Positions 16,641 to 25,068 of a stretch of DNA of 43,889 nt are shown in pieces. The first letter of the stretch is position 1. Every line of letters begins with the position of its first letter. The notes beneath the pieces were generated by a model. The model saw only the letters and a program-made list of their open reading frames with translations. It ran no database searches and had not been told where the DNA came from. The position numbers were made by a program, and so were the translations under genes. Source of the stretch: Chlamydiae bacterium SM23_39. GTDB lineage: Bacteria > Chlamydiota > Chlamydiia > Chlamydiales > SM23-39. The stretch is from positions 1 through 43,889 of the forward strand of contig LJUH01000003.1 in the NCBI GenBank assembly GCA_001303765.1, written 5' to 3'.

Positions 16641-17510
16641 ATGTTTTCTGTTTTAGAAAAAGCTCTTGATGGGTTGTATTATGCAGCGAGAATTTTTAAT
16701 ATTGTTGATAAGGGGTATCAAGCAAAGAAATCTATTGAAGAATCTGATGGAGTAGTAAAGATTGGTTTGAATGGAATTAGCTTAGTTGCTGATACTGTAT
16801 CCCTTACTTGTGAAATAAAGGGAGAATATATCTCTAGTAAAATGTCTAAATTAAACGATAAAGATTCAGAGAAATATAAAGAGCAACTTAATGAAATATT
16901 AAAAAAAACAAAAAAAGTATTTGTAGGAGCGGAAATAACTTCAAGTGTTAGTGATACTGCAAAAATATTTATAGAAGATTCTCCTAACTTAGAGAAAATT
17001 AGGGCATTGGCTAGTACAATAATACGTGTTAAAACTCTTTGCTCAGGTATAAAAAAGGAGGCAGAAAAAAAGGGTAAGTCTGTAAAATTTACAAATAATT
17101 GGGAGAAAGGATCATATCTTGTAGAAAAAGTTCCACAAGCAATTAAAAGAATTAAAGAATATGTCAACTCACGTGATCAATTATCATCAGAAGAAAGATT
17201 ATCAACAGAAGATTCTAAGACCTTATCGGAAAATGTTAGGCCATCTTCAGAAAGTTCTCAAACTGTATCAGAAAATGTTAGGCCATCTTCAGAAGATTCA
17301 TTAGAAGATAAAATTGCAAATGATGTATGTCCTATCAGTTTAACTGCGGTCAATGAACTTGAAAACCCATTATATTATGTGACAGCAAATGGAAGGATAA
17401 TTGCATATGAATCAGTTTACATTTTAACATGGCTTGCACAAGGTAATACTAGAGATCCTTGGACCAATGATCCGGTGATACAAGATTCTTATAAGCCTTA
17501 TTATCAATAA
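16641..17510 (+). CDS. putative effector with C-terminal U-box-like domain
   Basis: 289 residues. I choose ATG 16641, 6 nt after AGGAGG (16629-16634); the open frame also contains a GTG at 16635 that touches the Shine-Dalgarno. Residues 1-145 are a helical domain related to the protein at 18055. Residues about 180-222 are a Ser/Glu-rich linker with the duplicated unit SENVRPSSE. Residues about 226-283 resemble a U-box: CPISLTAVNELENP, then NGRIIAYESV, ILTWLAQGNTRDPWTNDPV. The spacing of CPI, (N/D)P, G, YE, WL and DP matches U-box E3 ubiquitin ligases. Such domains are eukaryotic in origin and are known among expanded ubiquitin-related families of environmental chlamydiae. Secretion into the host is inferred; E3 activity is not shown. 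Confidence 0.65.
   Translation: MFSVLEKALDGLYYAARIFNIVDKGYQAKKSIEESDGVVKIGLNGISLVADTVSLTCEIKGEYISSKMSKLNDKDSEKYKEQLNEILKKTKKVFVGAEITSSVSDTAKIFIEDSPNLEKIRALASTIIRVKTLCSGIKKEAEKKGKSVKFTNNWEKGSYLVEKVPQAIKRIKEYVNSRDQLSSEERLSTEDSKTLSENVRPSSESSQTVSENVRPSSEDSLEDKIANDVCPISLTAVNELENPLYYVTANGRIIAYESVYILTWLAQGNTRDPWTNDPVIQDSYKPYYQ
17226..17300 (+). repeat. two direct repeats of 42 nt in the linker of the U-box protein
   Basis: TCGGAAAATGTTAGGCCATC (17226) recurs as TCAGAAAATGTTAGGCCATC (17268), and the match continues for several bases. The period of 42 nt keeps the frame (14 residues, SENVRPSSE-type). It lengthens the flexible linker before the U-box-like domain. Confidence 0.85.
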
Positions 17511-17564
17511 TGCTTGTTGGAAAAAATTGTACTGTGTAAACTTTTGTAAGGATAAAAAAGAAAA

Positions 17565-18023
17565 ATGAGTTGTAATCTAAGTAAATCTTTAGCTGTGGCA
17601 GCTTTAACAGGAACTTCTTGTTATTTTTTACCTAAAGCTTTTGAAAAAATATTTCCTAATCGTGTGCAAGATCCTAATATTTCTAATCTGAGATATTCTG
17701 TAAGAAAAATGGTATGGAAAGTTGAAAATATTCATCCTTTTGTAAAGCATTATTTACAAGTTACTGTTCCTGAAAATCTTTGGATTGTGGGATCTCTAAT
17801 ATCATTTTACTTAACAATGGATCAGTTTCAAGTTTCAAAAGTTAATTGTAAAGATGTTTCTATATTATTTTATGCTGTAAATGGAGGATGTTTACTTATA
17901 GAAAGAGTTAGATATTTTGTTTCAAGAGATTTAACAAAGTTGATAGAAAAAGTTTTTTCAGAAAAAACATCTAGGTTTTTAAATAATATTTTATACGGAT
18001 TAGAACCAGGAGATACTGTTTAA
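17565..18023 (+). CDS. hypothetical protein with weak membrane segments, third gene of the cluster
   Basis: 152 residues with no family I recognise. The start follows AAGGAT at suitable spacing. Hydrophobic stretches lie at about 8-24, 70-86 (LWIVGSLISFYLTM) and 100-116 (ILFYAVNGGCLLI), separated by basic regions, so it could be a small three-helix membrane protein or a soluble helical protein. It lies 54 nt after the U-box gene and 31 nt before the next, in the same orientation, and is probably co-transcribed with them. Confidence 0.65.
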   Translation: MSCNLSKSLAVAALTGTSCYFLPKAFEKIFPNRVQDPNISNLRYSVRKMVWKVENIHPFVKHYLQVTVPENLWIVGSLISFYLTMDQFQVSKVNCKDVSILFYAVNGGCLLIERVRYFVSRDLTKLIEKVFSEKTSRFLNNILYGLEPGDTV

Positions 18024-18054
18024 TTTTTTTAAAGTTTTTATTTAAGAGGTACAT

Positions 18055-18537
18055 ATGTTTAATTCAACTATGTGGTACTTTGCAGATGGATTAAGAATAA
18101 TCTGTCTTGCAAGTAAAATTTATTCAATAAAAAAAGATTATGAAAAAAAAAGCTCTGAGCAAATAGCATTGGAAGGAGCAGAGCTTACTACAGATATGAC
18201 TAATTTTGTATCAGATATATACATTCGATATCAAAAAAATCAAATAACTAAACTTGATCCTGAAAAAGATGCAGAGGAAATTCAAAAACTAGTGAATAAA
18301 ATAGATGTTGCTAGAACATTTTATCTTACATCCGAACTTGCATTAGGTGGTTTTGATACTGCGTATTATATTTGTGGTAAAGATAAAAAAACAATAGATC
18401 ATTTAAGGTTTGCTGCAAAAACAACAATAAGAACAAAAAGATTTTTGGACGAAGCAAAAAGCAAAGATTTATTTGCAGAACAAGGTAAAGATCCTGAAAG
18501 AAAGAAAGATGATTCATCAGGATGTTATATTTTTTAA
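18055..18537 (+). CDS. paralogue of the U-box protein's N-terminal domain, ending in a CaaX-like motif
   Basis: 160 residues. The start follows AGAGGT. Residues about 15-136 align with the N-terminal helical domain of the protein at 16641: both have a basic helix near residue 25-32, then K-L-(D/N), a helix, and a similar (L/I)-x-x-A-x-x-(T/I)-I-R-(V/T)-K segment, with modest identity. There is no U-box. The last four residues are C-Y-I-F, which fits a eukaryotic CaaX prenylation box (aliphatic residue at a2, Phe last). If secreted, host prenyltransferases could lipidate it and attach it to a membrane. Both secretion and prenylation are inference. Confidence 0.65.
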   Translation: MFNSTMWYFADGLRIICLASKIYSIKKDYEKKSSEQIALEGAELTTDMTNFVSDIYIRYQKNQITKLDPEKDAEEIQKLVNKIDVARTFYLTSELALGGFDTAYYICGKDKKTIDHLRFAAKTTIRTKRFLDEAKSKDLFAEQGKDPERKKDDSSGCYIF

Positions 18538-18737
18538 AAAAGATGATGTTAGAGTTTTAATTAGATTTAGAATTTTTTGAAAATATAGAAAAGATAACTT
18601 AAAAAATTGTATAAACATTCCTAAGATTATAAATTTTTGAAATTAAGCATAATCATAACAATCTTTAAATTAGTTTTAAAATCTTCTTGAGGTAAAATAT
18701 GAGCTGTTTAAAAATGTTTTTAATTATAGGAGATTTT

Positions 18738-20708
18738 ATGGAAAAAGAAATATTAAAAAAAATAGCAAATACCATCAGACAGTTGTCTATAGAAGCTATT
18801 GAAAGAGCTAAATCAGGGCATCCAGGACTTCCATTAGGATGCGCTGAGATTGGAGCTTATTTATATGGAGTAGCTTTAAACCATTATCCAAAAAATCCGA
18901 CATTTCCTAATAGAGATATATTTATTTTATCAGCAGGCCATGGATCTATGTTATTATACTCTTCTCTTTTTCTTGCTGGGTTTGATTTTACTTTGGAAGA
19001 TATAAAAAATTTTAGACAGATAGATTCTAAAACACCAGGGCATCCAGAATATGATATAAAAAGAGGAGTAGAAGCTACAACAGGACCTTTAGGGCATGGG
19101 ATAGGTAATGCAGTAGGATTAGCTATTTCTTATAAAATATTAGCTGAGAAATTTAATACTGAAGATATTTTATTATTCGATAATAAGATTTTTTGTTTGG
19201 TAGGAGATGGGTGTCTTATGGAAGGAGTTTCTTCAGAAGCTTCTTCTTTAGCCGGACATTTAAAACTGAATAATTTAATAGTGATTTATGATTCTAATAA
19301 TATTTGTTTAGATGGTCCTACTTCAGAAACATTCTCAGAAGATGTTAAAAAAAGATATCTTTCATATGACTGGGAAGTATATAAGATAGATGGATATGAT
19401 TTAGATAGATTGGATGAAATCATTTCAGATATTAAAAAAAAACAGGAAAAACCTGTTTTTATTATAGCACATACTATTATTGGGAAAGGATCTCCTAAAG
19501 AGGGAAGTAATAAAGCTCATGGAGCTCCTTTAGGAGAAAAAGAACTTAAAGAAACAAAAAAAAATTTAAATCTTCCAGAAGAAGAATTTTTTGTTTCTGA
19601 AGAGGTAAAAAGGTTTTTTAAGAAGAGATTAATAGAACAAAAAAAGATGGAAAGAAGTTGGTATGAAAAATTTAAAAGATGGGAAGAAAGATATCCAACA
19701 CTTTTTGAAGAATATTTGAAAATGGAAGATAAAATTATATCATTTGATTTAGAAGAAAAATTAAAAGATTTAAATATAAAACCAAATCTTTCTGGTAGAG
19801 AAGCTTCTTCTGAAGTTATAAATTTTTTAGCGAATTTTTTACCTTTTTTATATAGCGGTTCTGCAGATCTATCATCTTCTGATAAAACATTTTTAAATAA
19901 TTATTCAATTATTAAATCTTCTGATTTTAAAGGAAGAAATATAAAATATGGCGTTAGAGAATTTGCTATGGGAACAATATCTAATGGAATTTTTTTATCT
20001 AACATGATTGTTCCTATATGTGGAACATTTTTAGTTTTTTCAGATTATATGAAAAATGCAATAAGATTAGCTTCTATGATGAGATTAAAAATAATTTATC
20101 AATTTACTCATGATTCTATTTTTTTAGGAGAGGATGGGCCAACACATCAGCCCGTAGAACAATTAGCATCATTAAGAGCTATTCCTAATCTTAATGTTAT
20201 AAGACCTGCTTGTAGTTACGAAGTTAAGATGGCATGGATAGCAGCTTTGCAATATGAAGGACCTACGGCAATTGTTTTATCTAGGCAAAATCTTGTTGAT
20301 ATAGATAGCACCAATATTCCATTTGAAAAAGGAGTAAAAAAAGGAGCATATATTGTTAAAAAAGAAAAAAATAAAGCTGCTTTTACTTTTTTTGCTTCAG
20401 GATCAGAATTAAAGTTAGCTTTAAAAGTATCTGAGAGATTAGAAGAGAGAAATATTGATACTAGAGTTATCTCTTTTCCCTCTTTTGAGCTTTTTGAAAG
20501 ACAATCAAAAAAATATAAAGAAGAGATTTTAAGGAATTGTGGTAAAAAGATTAGCATTGAAGCAGGAGTGTCCCTTGGATGGGCTAAGTATGTGGGAGAA
20601 GATGGCATATCGATATCTGTTGATAGATTTGGATTGTCAGCAAAAAGTGTTGATTTAGAAAAAAGATTTAACTTCACAGTTGAAGATATTTTAAAAAGAA
20701 TTTTTTAA
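18738..20708 (+). CDS. tkt: transketolase
   Basis: 656 residues from ATG 18738, the usual size. I prefer this start because TAGGAG lies 5 nt upstream and MEKEILKKIANTIRQLSIEA is the family N-terminus. An in-frame ATG at 18699 with its own GAGGT would add 13 residues. The thiamine diphosphate domain has KSGHPGLPLG and GDGCLMEGVSSEASSLAG with the DSNN metal site; the pyrimidine domain and C-terminal domain follow (GEDGPTHQPVEQLASLR, RPACSYEVKMAW). It moves two-carbon units in the non-oxidative pentose phosphate pathway and needs Mg2+ and TPP. Its 3' end overlaps dapL on the other strand by 18 nt. Confidence 0.95.
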   Translation: MEKEILKKIANTIRQLSIEAIERAKSGHPGLPLGCAEIGAYLYGVALNHYPKNPTFPNRDIFILSAGHGSMLLYSSLFLAGFDFTLEDIKNFRQIDSKTPGHPEYDIKRGVEATTGPLGHGIGNAVGLAISYKILAEKFNTEDILLFDNKIFCLVGDGCLMEGVSSEASSLAGHLKLNNLIVIYDSNNICLDGPTSETFSEDVKKRYLSYDWEVYKIDGYDLDRLDEIISDIKKKQEKPVFIIAHTIIGKGSPKEGSNKAHGAPLGEKELKETKKNLNLPEEEFFVSEEVKRFFKKRLIEQKKMERSWYEKFKRWEERYPTLFEEYLKMEDKIISFDLEEKLKDLNIKPNLSGREASSEVINFLANFLPFLYSGSADLSSSDKTFLNNYSIIKSSDFKGRNIKYGVREFAMGTISNGIFLSNMIVPICGTFLVFSDYMKNAIRLASMMRLKIIYQFTHDSIFLGEDGPTHQPVEQLASLRAIPNLNVIRPACSYEVKMAWIAALQYEGPTAIVLSRQNLVDIDSTNIPFEKGVKKGAYIVKKEKNKAAFTFFASGSELKLALKVSERLEERNIDTRVISFPSFELFERQSKKYKEEILRNCGKKISIEAGVSLGWAKYVGEDGISISVDRFGLSAKSVDLEKRFNFTVEDILKRIF

Positions 20709-21872
20709 AAATTTTTTTAATCTTTTTAATGCTAATTTTATATCAGTTATATTAGCAAAAGCTGAAAATCTTATAAAATTTTCTCCACATTTTCCAAATC
20801 CTCTCCCAGGAATTGTTATTATGTTGGTATTTTTTAAGATTAGATTGAAAAAATCCCATGAGGATAAATTGTTTAATGTTTTACACCATATGTAAGGAGA
20901 ATTTTTTCCTCCAAAGGTTTTAAAATTTAATTTTTCTAATCCTTTTCTTAAAATACTAGCATTTGTCATATAATATGAGATTAATTTTTTTACTTCTGCT
21001 CTTCCCTCTTTGGAATATACAGCTAATCCTCCCTGTTGTATGGGATAGGAGACAGATCCAAATTTTGTGTCTAAAAGTCTTTTCCACAGATTACTGAGGG
21101 AATAGTTTTCTATTTTTAAAGATTTAGGAATTATTAAGTATGATAATCTAAGACTTGTAAAACCTGCCATTTTAGAAAAACTTCTAAATTCTATAGCAAC
21201 TTTTTTAGCTTTTTCTATCTCATATATCGATCGTATTATATTTTTATCTGTTATAAAGGATTCATATGCTCCATCAAATAAGATGACACTCTTGTTTTTT
21301 AAAGCATAATCTACCCATTTTTTTAACTCTTTTTTTGTAAAAGCTACTCCAGTGGGATTATTAGGAGAGCAAAGATAGATCAGATCATAAGATTTTTTAG
21401 GAATAAGAGGTAAAAAGTTATTTTTTTCTAAACATTTTAATAAAGATATGTTTTTTCTTCCTGCTATAATATTAGAATCTAAATATACGGGATAAGAGGG
21501 ATCACATATTGCAATTTTAGCATCTTTAGAAAAGAGTTCTTGTATTGATGAGATATCTCTTTTTGTTCCGCTGGAAATGAAGATTTCATCTTCAGAGATA
21601 TTTAAATTTTTGTAACAATATTTTTTAATTATTCTTCTTAAATTATTTTCTCCTTGAGAGTTACAATATCCTCTTTTTGTTTTTTCATATTGGAGTGTTT
21701 TAGCTGCTTTGCAAATATGGGTTATGAAAAATTTAGAGATAGGTTTATTTATATCTCCTATTCCTAGATTTATGAGTTTAATTTTTTTATTTATTGATAA
21801 ACTTATTTTCTCAACTTCTTGGAAAAGATATCCCGAAGATAGTTGTTTTAAAGATTTATTTAGTTTAACCAT
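20691..21872 (-). CDS. dapL: LL-diaminopimelate aminotransferase (DapL-type)
   Basis: 393 residues, a class I/II PLP aminotransferase. The start INLGIGDINKPI, YLCSPNNPTGVAFTKKELKK, and the PLP lysine in EFRSFSKMAGFTSLRLSY are characteristic of the DapL branch found in chlamydiae and plants. It converts tetrahydrodipicolinate directly to LL-diaminopimelate using glutamate, which supplies meso-DAP for peptidoglycan and lysine. No other dap gene is in the window. The ATG at 21872 has no Shine-Dalgarno but lies 6 nt after a promoter -10 box, so the mRNA is probably leaderless. Confidence 0.88.
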   Translation of the reverse strand: MVKLNKSLKQLSSGYLFQEVEKISLSINKKIKLINLGIGDINKPISKFFITHICKAAKTLQYEKTKRGYCNSQGENNLRRIIKKYCYKNLNISEDEIFISSGTKRDISSIQELFSKDAKIAICDPSYPVYLDSNIIAGRKNISLLKCLEKNNFLPLIPKKSYDLIYLCSPNNPTGVAFTKKELKKWVDYALKNKSVILFDGAYESFITDKNIIRSIYEIEKAKKVAIEFRSFSKMAGFTSLRLSYLIIPKSLKIENYSLSNLWKRLLDTKFGSVSYPIQQGGLAVYSKEGRAEVKKLISYYMTNASILRKGLEKLNFKTFGGKNSPYIWCKTLNNLSSWDFFNLILKNTNIITIPGRGFGKCGENFIRFSAFANITDIKLALKRLKKFLKNSF

Positions 21873-21878
21873 TTTTAA

Positions 21879-21907
21879 AAAATATAAAAAATTTTATAAA
21901 CTATCAA
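21879..21907 (-). promoter_or_regulatory. promoter of dapL with leaderless geometry
   Basis: On the minus strand TTGATA (21907 to 21902), 17 nt, TATTTT (21884 to 21879), then 6 nt and ATG at 21872. The predicted transcription start coincides with the start codon. Confidence 0.5.
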
Positions 21908-21952
21908 TATTTTTTATAGGAAAATTTTTAAAAATTAATAATAATATAAAAT

Positions 21953-22531
21953 ATGGAAAAAATAAATTTTTATGATTGTAGAAGAGAGCAGTTTTTCGAA
22001 TTAACAGAAATTCAGATAGTAAAAAATTTTGAAGAAAAAAATAGCTTTTTAGAAGAGTTAAAAGAGATAGCCGAGAAGTATATAAAAAAGTTAAAATTAG
22101 ATGAAGCAGAAGAGACTGTTAATAATATTTCTGATGAAAACATTAGATCAAATCTTTTTGAGGAAATTGGACTATTACGAGTAGAAGGAGATGAATTAGA
22201 AAAAGCAGAAAAGATATCAGAAAAGTTTTATAAAAATGGGGATCTACTTGAAAATATTAGTAGAGCATATGCAAGAAATGGCGATGTAGAAAAGGTCTGT
22301 AATATATCTTTAAAAATGCTTAAAAAAGTTGAAGAATATATTGAAAAAGAAAAAATAGATGAAGCTATAAAACTAGCAGAAAATATATTTGATCAAGAAT
22401 TTCAAACTTATGCGTTTGTAGAAATTGTAAATGCATGTAGAAAAAGAAAAAATCTTGAAAAAGCAAAAGAGATAGAAGCAAAGATTGATTTTGAAAAATT
22501 AAACAGTTTTTTAGGAGAAAAAATAGATTAA
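21953..22531 (+). CDS. helical TPR-like repeat protein
   Basis: 192 residues, acidic and almost wholly helical. Repeated units of about 33-36 residues are visible, e.g. KLDEAEETVNNI, ELEKAEKISEKF, KIDEAIKLAENI and NLEKAKEIEAKI, each followed by a helix like RSNLFEEIGLLRVEGD or TYAFVEIVNACRKRKN. This is a TPR/Sel1-like solenoid for protein binding. No signal peptide. The partner is unknown; such proteins are often T3SS chaperones or small scaffolds, but nothing here shows that. A TAATAT box lies 5 nt before the ATG and there is no Shine-Dalgarno. Confidence 0.65.
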   Translation: MEKINFYDCRREQFFELTEIQIVKNFEEKNSFLEELKEIAEKYIKKLKLDEAEETVNNISDENIRSNLFEEIGLLRVEGDELEKAEKISEKFYKNGDLLENISRAYARNGDVEKVCNISLKMLKKVEEYIEKEKIDEAIKLAENIFDQEFQTYAFVEIVNACRKRKNLEKAKEIEAKIDFEKLNSFLGEKID

Positions 22532-22606
22532 ATCAAAAAAAGGTGTCTTTGCATATTTTTTATAATGTTTTTATAGTGGTTTTTTGATATTCTTTTTTAA
22601 AGATTT

Positions 22607-23305
22607 ATGAAAGATTTTGAAATATTAAAAAAAAATTTACCATCTATTGAAAAAAAGTTAAATTATATTTTTAAAGATAAAAATCTTTTATTTCTTTCTT
22701 TTATGCATCCCTCGTTTGCAAATGAAAATAAATATTTTAAAAAAGATAATGAGAGATTAGAATTTTTAGGAGATTCTGTTTTAAATTTAATAGTCTCTTC
22801 TTATCTATATAAAATGTTTTCTGAAAAAGAGGGAATACTTACCTTTTTTAGGTCTAGATTAGTAGATGCTGATTCTTGTGCTTTCTATATAAAAGAATTG
22901 GATATTGATGGTTTTTTGCTTGTTGGCAAAGGAGAACAAGAGGATAACAGAGGAAAGAAGAGTATTTTAGCAGATTTTTTTGAAGCTATCATAGGAGCTA
23001 TTTATTTGGATGGAGGCTATTTAAAAGCAGAAGAATTTTTTTTAAATAGCTTTAAAAAAAGTATAAAAAAAATTTTAGAAAATCCTATTAGAAATTATAA
23101 GTCAGAATTTCAAAATTACTGTCAAAAAATATATAAAAAAATTCCTTTATACGAAATTATAGAAGAGAAGGGAAAAGAGCATGAGAAGAGTTTTAAGGTA
23201 AGGGTGATTTTGGATAATAAAATTTTTGGTATAGGAAAAGGGTATTCTAAAAAGGGAGCAGAGCAAATAGCAGCTAAGGAAGCTATTGGTAAATTAAAAA
23301 TTTAA
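22607..23305 (+). CDS. rnc: ribonuclease III
   Basis: 232 residues, standard length. The catalytic domain has the signature NERLEFLGDSVLNLIVSSYL and the second metal-site acidic cluster near KSILADFFEAIIGAIYLDGG. The double-stranded RNA-binding domain (about 155-230) ends with the typical GKGYSKKGAEQIAAKEAI. It cuts double-stranded RNA in rRNA precursors and structured mRNAs. It starts a block (rnc, membrane protein, accD, ptsN, ptsN, clpC, lplA) resembling the chlamydial order with some genes missing. Confidence 0.95.
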   Translation: MKDFEILKKNLPSIEKKLNYIFKDKNLLFLSFMHPSFANENKYFKKDNERLEFLGDSVLNLIVSSYLYKMFSEKEGILTFFRSRLVDADSCAFYIKELDIDGFLLVGKGEQEDNRGKKSILADFFEAIIGAIYLDGGYLKAEEFFLNSFKKSIKKILENPIRNYKSEFQNYCQKIYKKIPLYEIIEEKGKEHEKSFKVRVILDNKIFGIGKGYSKKGAEQIAAKEAIGKLKI

Positions 23306-23357
23306 TGGTTTTTTATTTTTTGGAAATTTGGTAAAATATATTTTAAAAGAGGTTTTT

Positions 23358-24047
23358 ATGACAATATTCCATAAAAAAGAAAATACCCTATATATGTGGA
23401 ATAAAATTGAAAATTCATTGAGAGGAAAAGAAACAGACACTGCTCAACCTGCCCCAAATATAAATAAATCTGAATTAAATCGAAAAATCAGTAGGATAAA
23501 TATTATAACCACTTTTGTGACAGGTATTTTTATTGGTCTAGCCTCTTTATCATTGTTAGCAGCTCCTCGTGTGCTTCCTTCTTCTGTTGTTCTTTTATTG
23601 GATAGATTGTCGCATTTTAACACGGCAATAAGATTTGGAATGCGGATATCACTTATTGCAATTCCAATACTTCTTTTTTGCTTTTTAGGAAGTTTTTTAG
23701 GTTCTTCTGCATCTACTCTTTTAATTCATAAAAAGTATGGCAAAGATTTGAAAAATATTTTTAGAAAAAATTATTATCCATATGAAGTTAATGATAAAAT
23801 AGAATCAGATACGAGAAAGTTTTTAATTATTAATTTCATATTTTCTATATTAGCAACGAATATAGGAGCTATTTTAGGAGGGGCAACAGGAATAGGATTT
23901 TATTTTATCCCTATTAAAAATATTTATTTTAAGATTACAGCTATTTCTCTTCCTATATTAATAGGAGCTTCTTTAGGTAGTATTTGTGGTAATTTTTGTA
24001 TAAAAAAGTTGTATAATCAGCAAATTTGGAAAAGAGTAAGAGTCTAA
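23358..24047 (+). CDS. four-helix membrane protein, Inc-like
   Basis: 229 residues from ATG 23358, which has AGAGG 5 nt upstream; the frame is open to 23328 but without a ribosome site. Hydrophobic segments lie at about 47-70 and 95-122, then 154-184 and 191-215, forming two bilobed pairs with a basic loop between. The first ~45 residues are polar with no signal peptide. This is the layout of chlamydial inclusion membrane (Inc) proteins, in double form. The second pair shares YFIP(I/M) and (S/A)LP(I/V)(L/I)IG with the protein at 33280. It sits between rnc and accD where C. trachomatis (from memory) has other genes. Inc status is inferred. Confidence 0.65.
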   Translation: MTIFHKKENTLYMWNKIENSLRGKETDTAQPAPNINKSELNRKISRINIITTFVTGIFIGLASLSLLAAPRVLPSSVVLLLDRLSHFNTAIRFGMRISLIAIPILLFCFLGSFLGSSASTLLIHKKYGKDLKNIFRKNYYPYEVNDKIESDTRKFLIINFIFSILATNIGAILGGATGIGFYFIPIKNIYFKITAISLPILIGASLGSICGNFCIKKLYNQQIWKRVRV

Positions 24048-24150
24048 TAAATCAAGAGTTACAAAATTTTAAAAAAATATTTTTCTATTTAAAAAAATTT
24101 TTTCGTAAAAATGTTTTTATTTTGATTTATTTTTGATAAAATATAAATAT

Positions 24151-25044
24151 ATGATTTTTTTTTCAAAGAATAAACCTAAGATAAAGGTAGAATCTACCAA
24201 AAAGGATAAATTTAGTGGTTGGCTTAAATGTACTAAATGCGATGAGATGATTCATATAAAAGAATTACAAGAAAAATTAAATTGTTGCCCTAAATGTTCC
24301 TATCATTACAAGATCTCTTCAAAAGAGAGAATAGACCTTTTAGTAGATGAGGGTTCTTTTCAAGTTAAATTTGATAATATAAAATCTAAAGATTTTTTAA
24401 AGTTTGTAGATTCTAAACCTTATGAAGAGAGGTTAAGAGAGGGAAGAGAAAAATCTAATGTGGATGAAGCAGCTGTTGTGGGAACATGTAAAATAGGAAA
24501 AATAGTATGTTGTTTAGGAGTATTGGATTTTGGATTTATGGGTGGATCGATGGGATCAGTAGTTGGAGAAAGGATAACTTCTATAATAGAATATGCATGT
24601 TTAAATAACTTATCTCTTGTTATTGTTTCTGCTTCTGGAGGAGCAAGGATGCAAGAGTCTGTTTTATCTCTTATGCAGATGGTTAAAACATCTCAAGCTT
24701 TAGCTAAATTAGACGAAAGCAGGCTTCCTTTTATTTCAGTTTTAACAAATCCAACAACGGGAGGTGTTATTGCTTCTTTTGCTTCGTTAGGAGATATTAT
24801 TTTAGCTGAACCAGATGCTTTAATAGGATTTGCAGGACCTAGAGTTATAGAACAGACTATTAAGGAAAAGTTGCCAGAAAATGCTCAAAAATCTGAATTT
24901 TTATTAGAGAAGGGAATGATTGATTTAGTTGTTCCTAGAATAAAATTAAAAGAAAAAATAGTGTTTTTTTTAGATTTTTTAATTAATAATAAAAAAGAAG
25001 AAAAAAAATTGTTGGAAGAATTGTTGAAAAAAGATTTGGAATAG
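24151..25044 (+). CDS. accD: acetyl-CoA carboxylase carboxyltransferase subunit beta
   Basis: 297 residues from ATG 24151. The frame is open back to a TTG at 24133, but MIFFSKNKPKI fits better and a TAAAAT box (24137-24142) lies 8 nt before it. The N-terminal zinc finger has CTKC and CPKC. The crotonase-like core has GFMGGSMGSVVGERI, SASGGARMQE and PTTGGVIASFASLGD. AccD with AccA forms the carboxyltransferase making malonyl-CoA for fatty acids; accA is not in the window. The two ptsN genes follow at 24 nt, probably in one transcript. Confidence 0.95.
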   Translation: MIFFSKNKPKIKVESTKKDKFSGWLKCTKCDEMIHIKELQEKLNCCPKCSYHYKISSKERIDLLVDEGSFQVKFDNIKSKDFLKFVDSKPYEERLREGREKSNVDEAAVVGTCKIGKIVCCLGVLDFGFMGGSMGSVVGERITSIIEYACLNNLSLVIVSASGGARMQESVLSLMQMVKTSQALAKLDESRLPFISVLTNPTTGGVIASFASLGDIILAEPDALIGFAGPRVIEQTIKEKLPENAQKSEFLLEKGMIDLVVPRIKLKEKIVFFLDFLINNKKEEKKLLEELLKKDLE

Positions 25045-25068
25045 TTTTATCCTATTTAAAAGGAAAAA

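Noticed and set aside
18009-18023. C-terminal DTV of the 152-residue protein as a PDZ-binding motif
   Set aside because: Three residues are too little evidence, and there is no sign the protein is exposed to host PDZ proteins.
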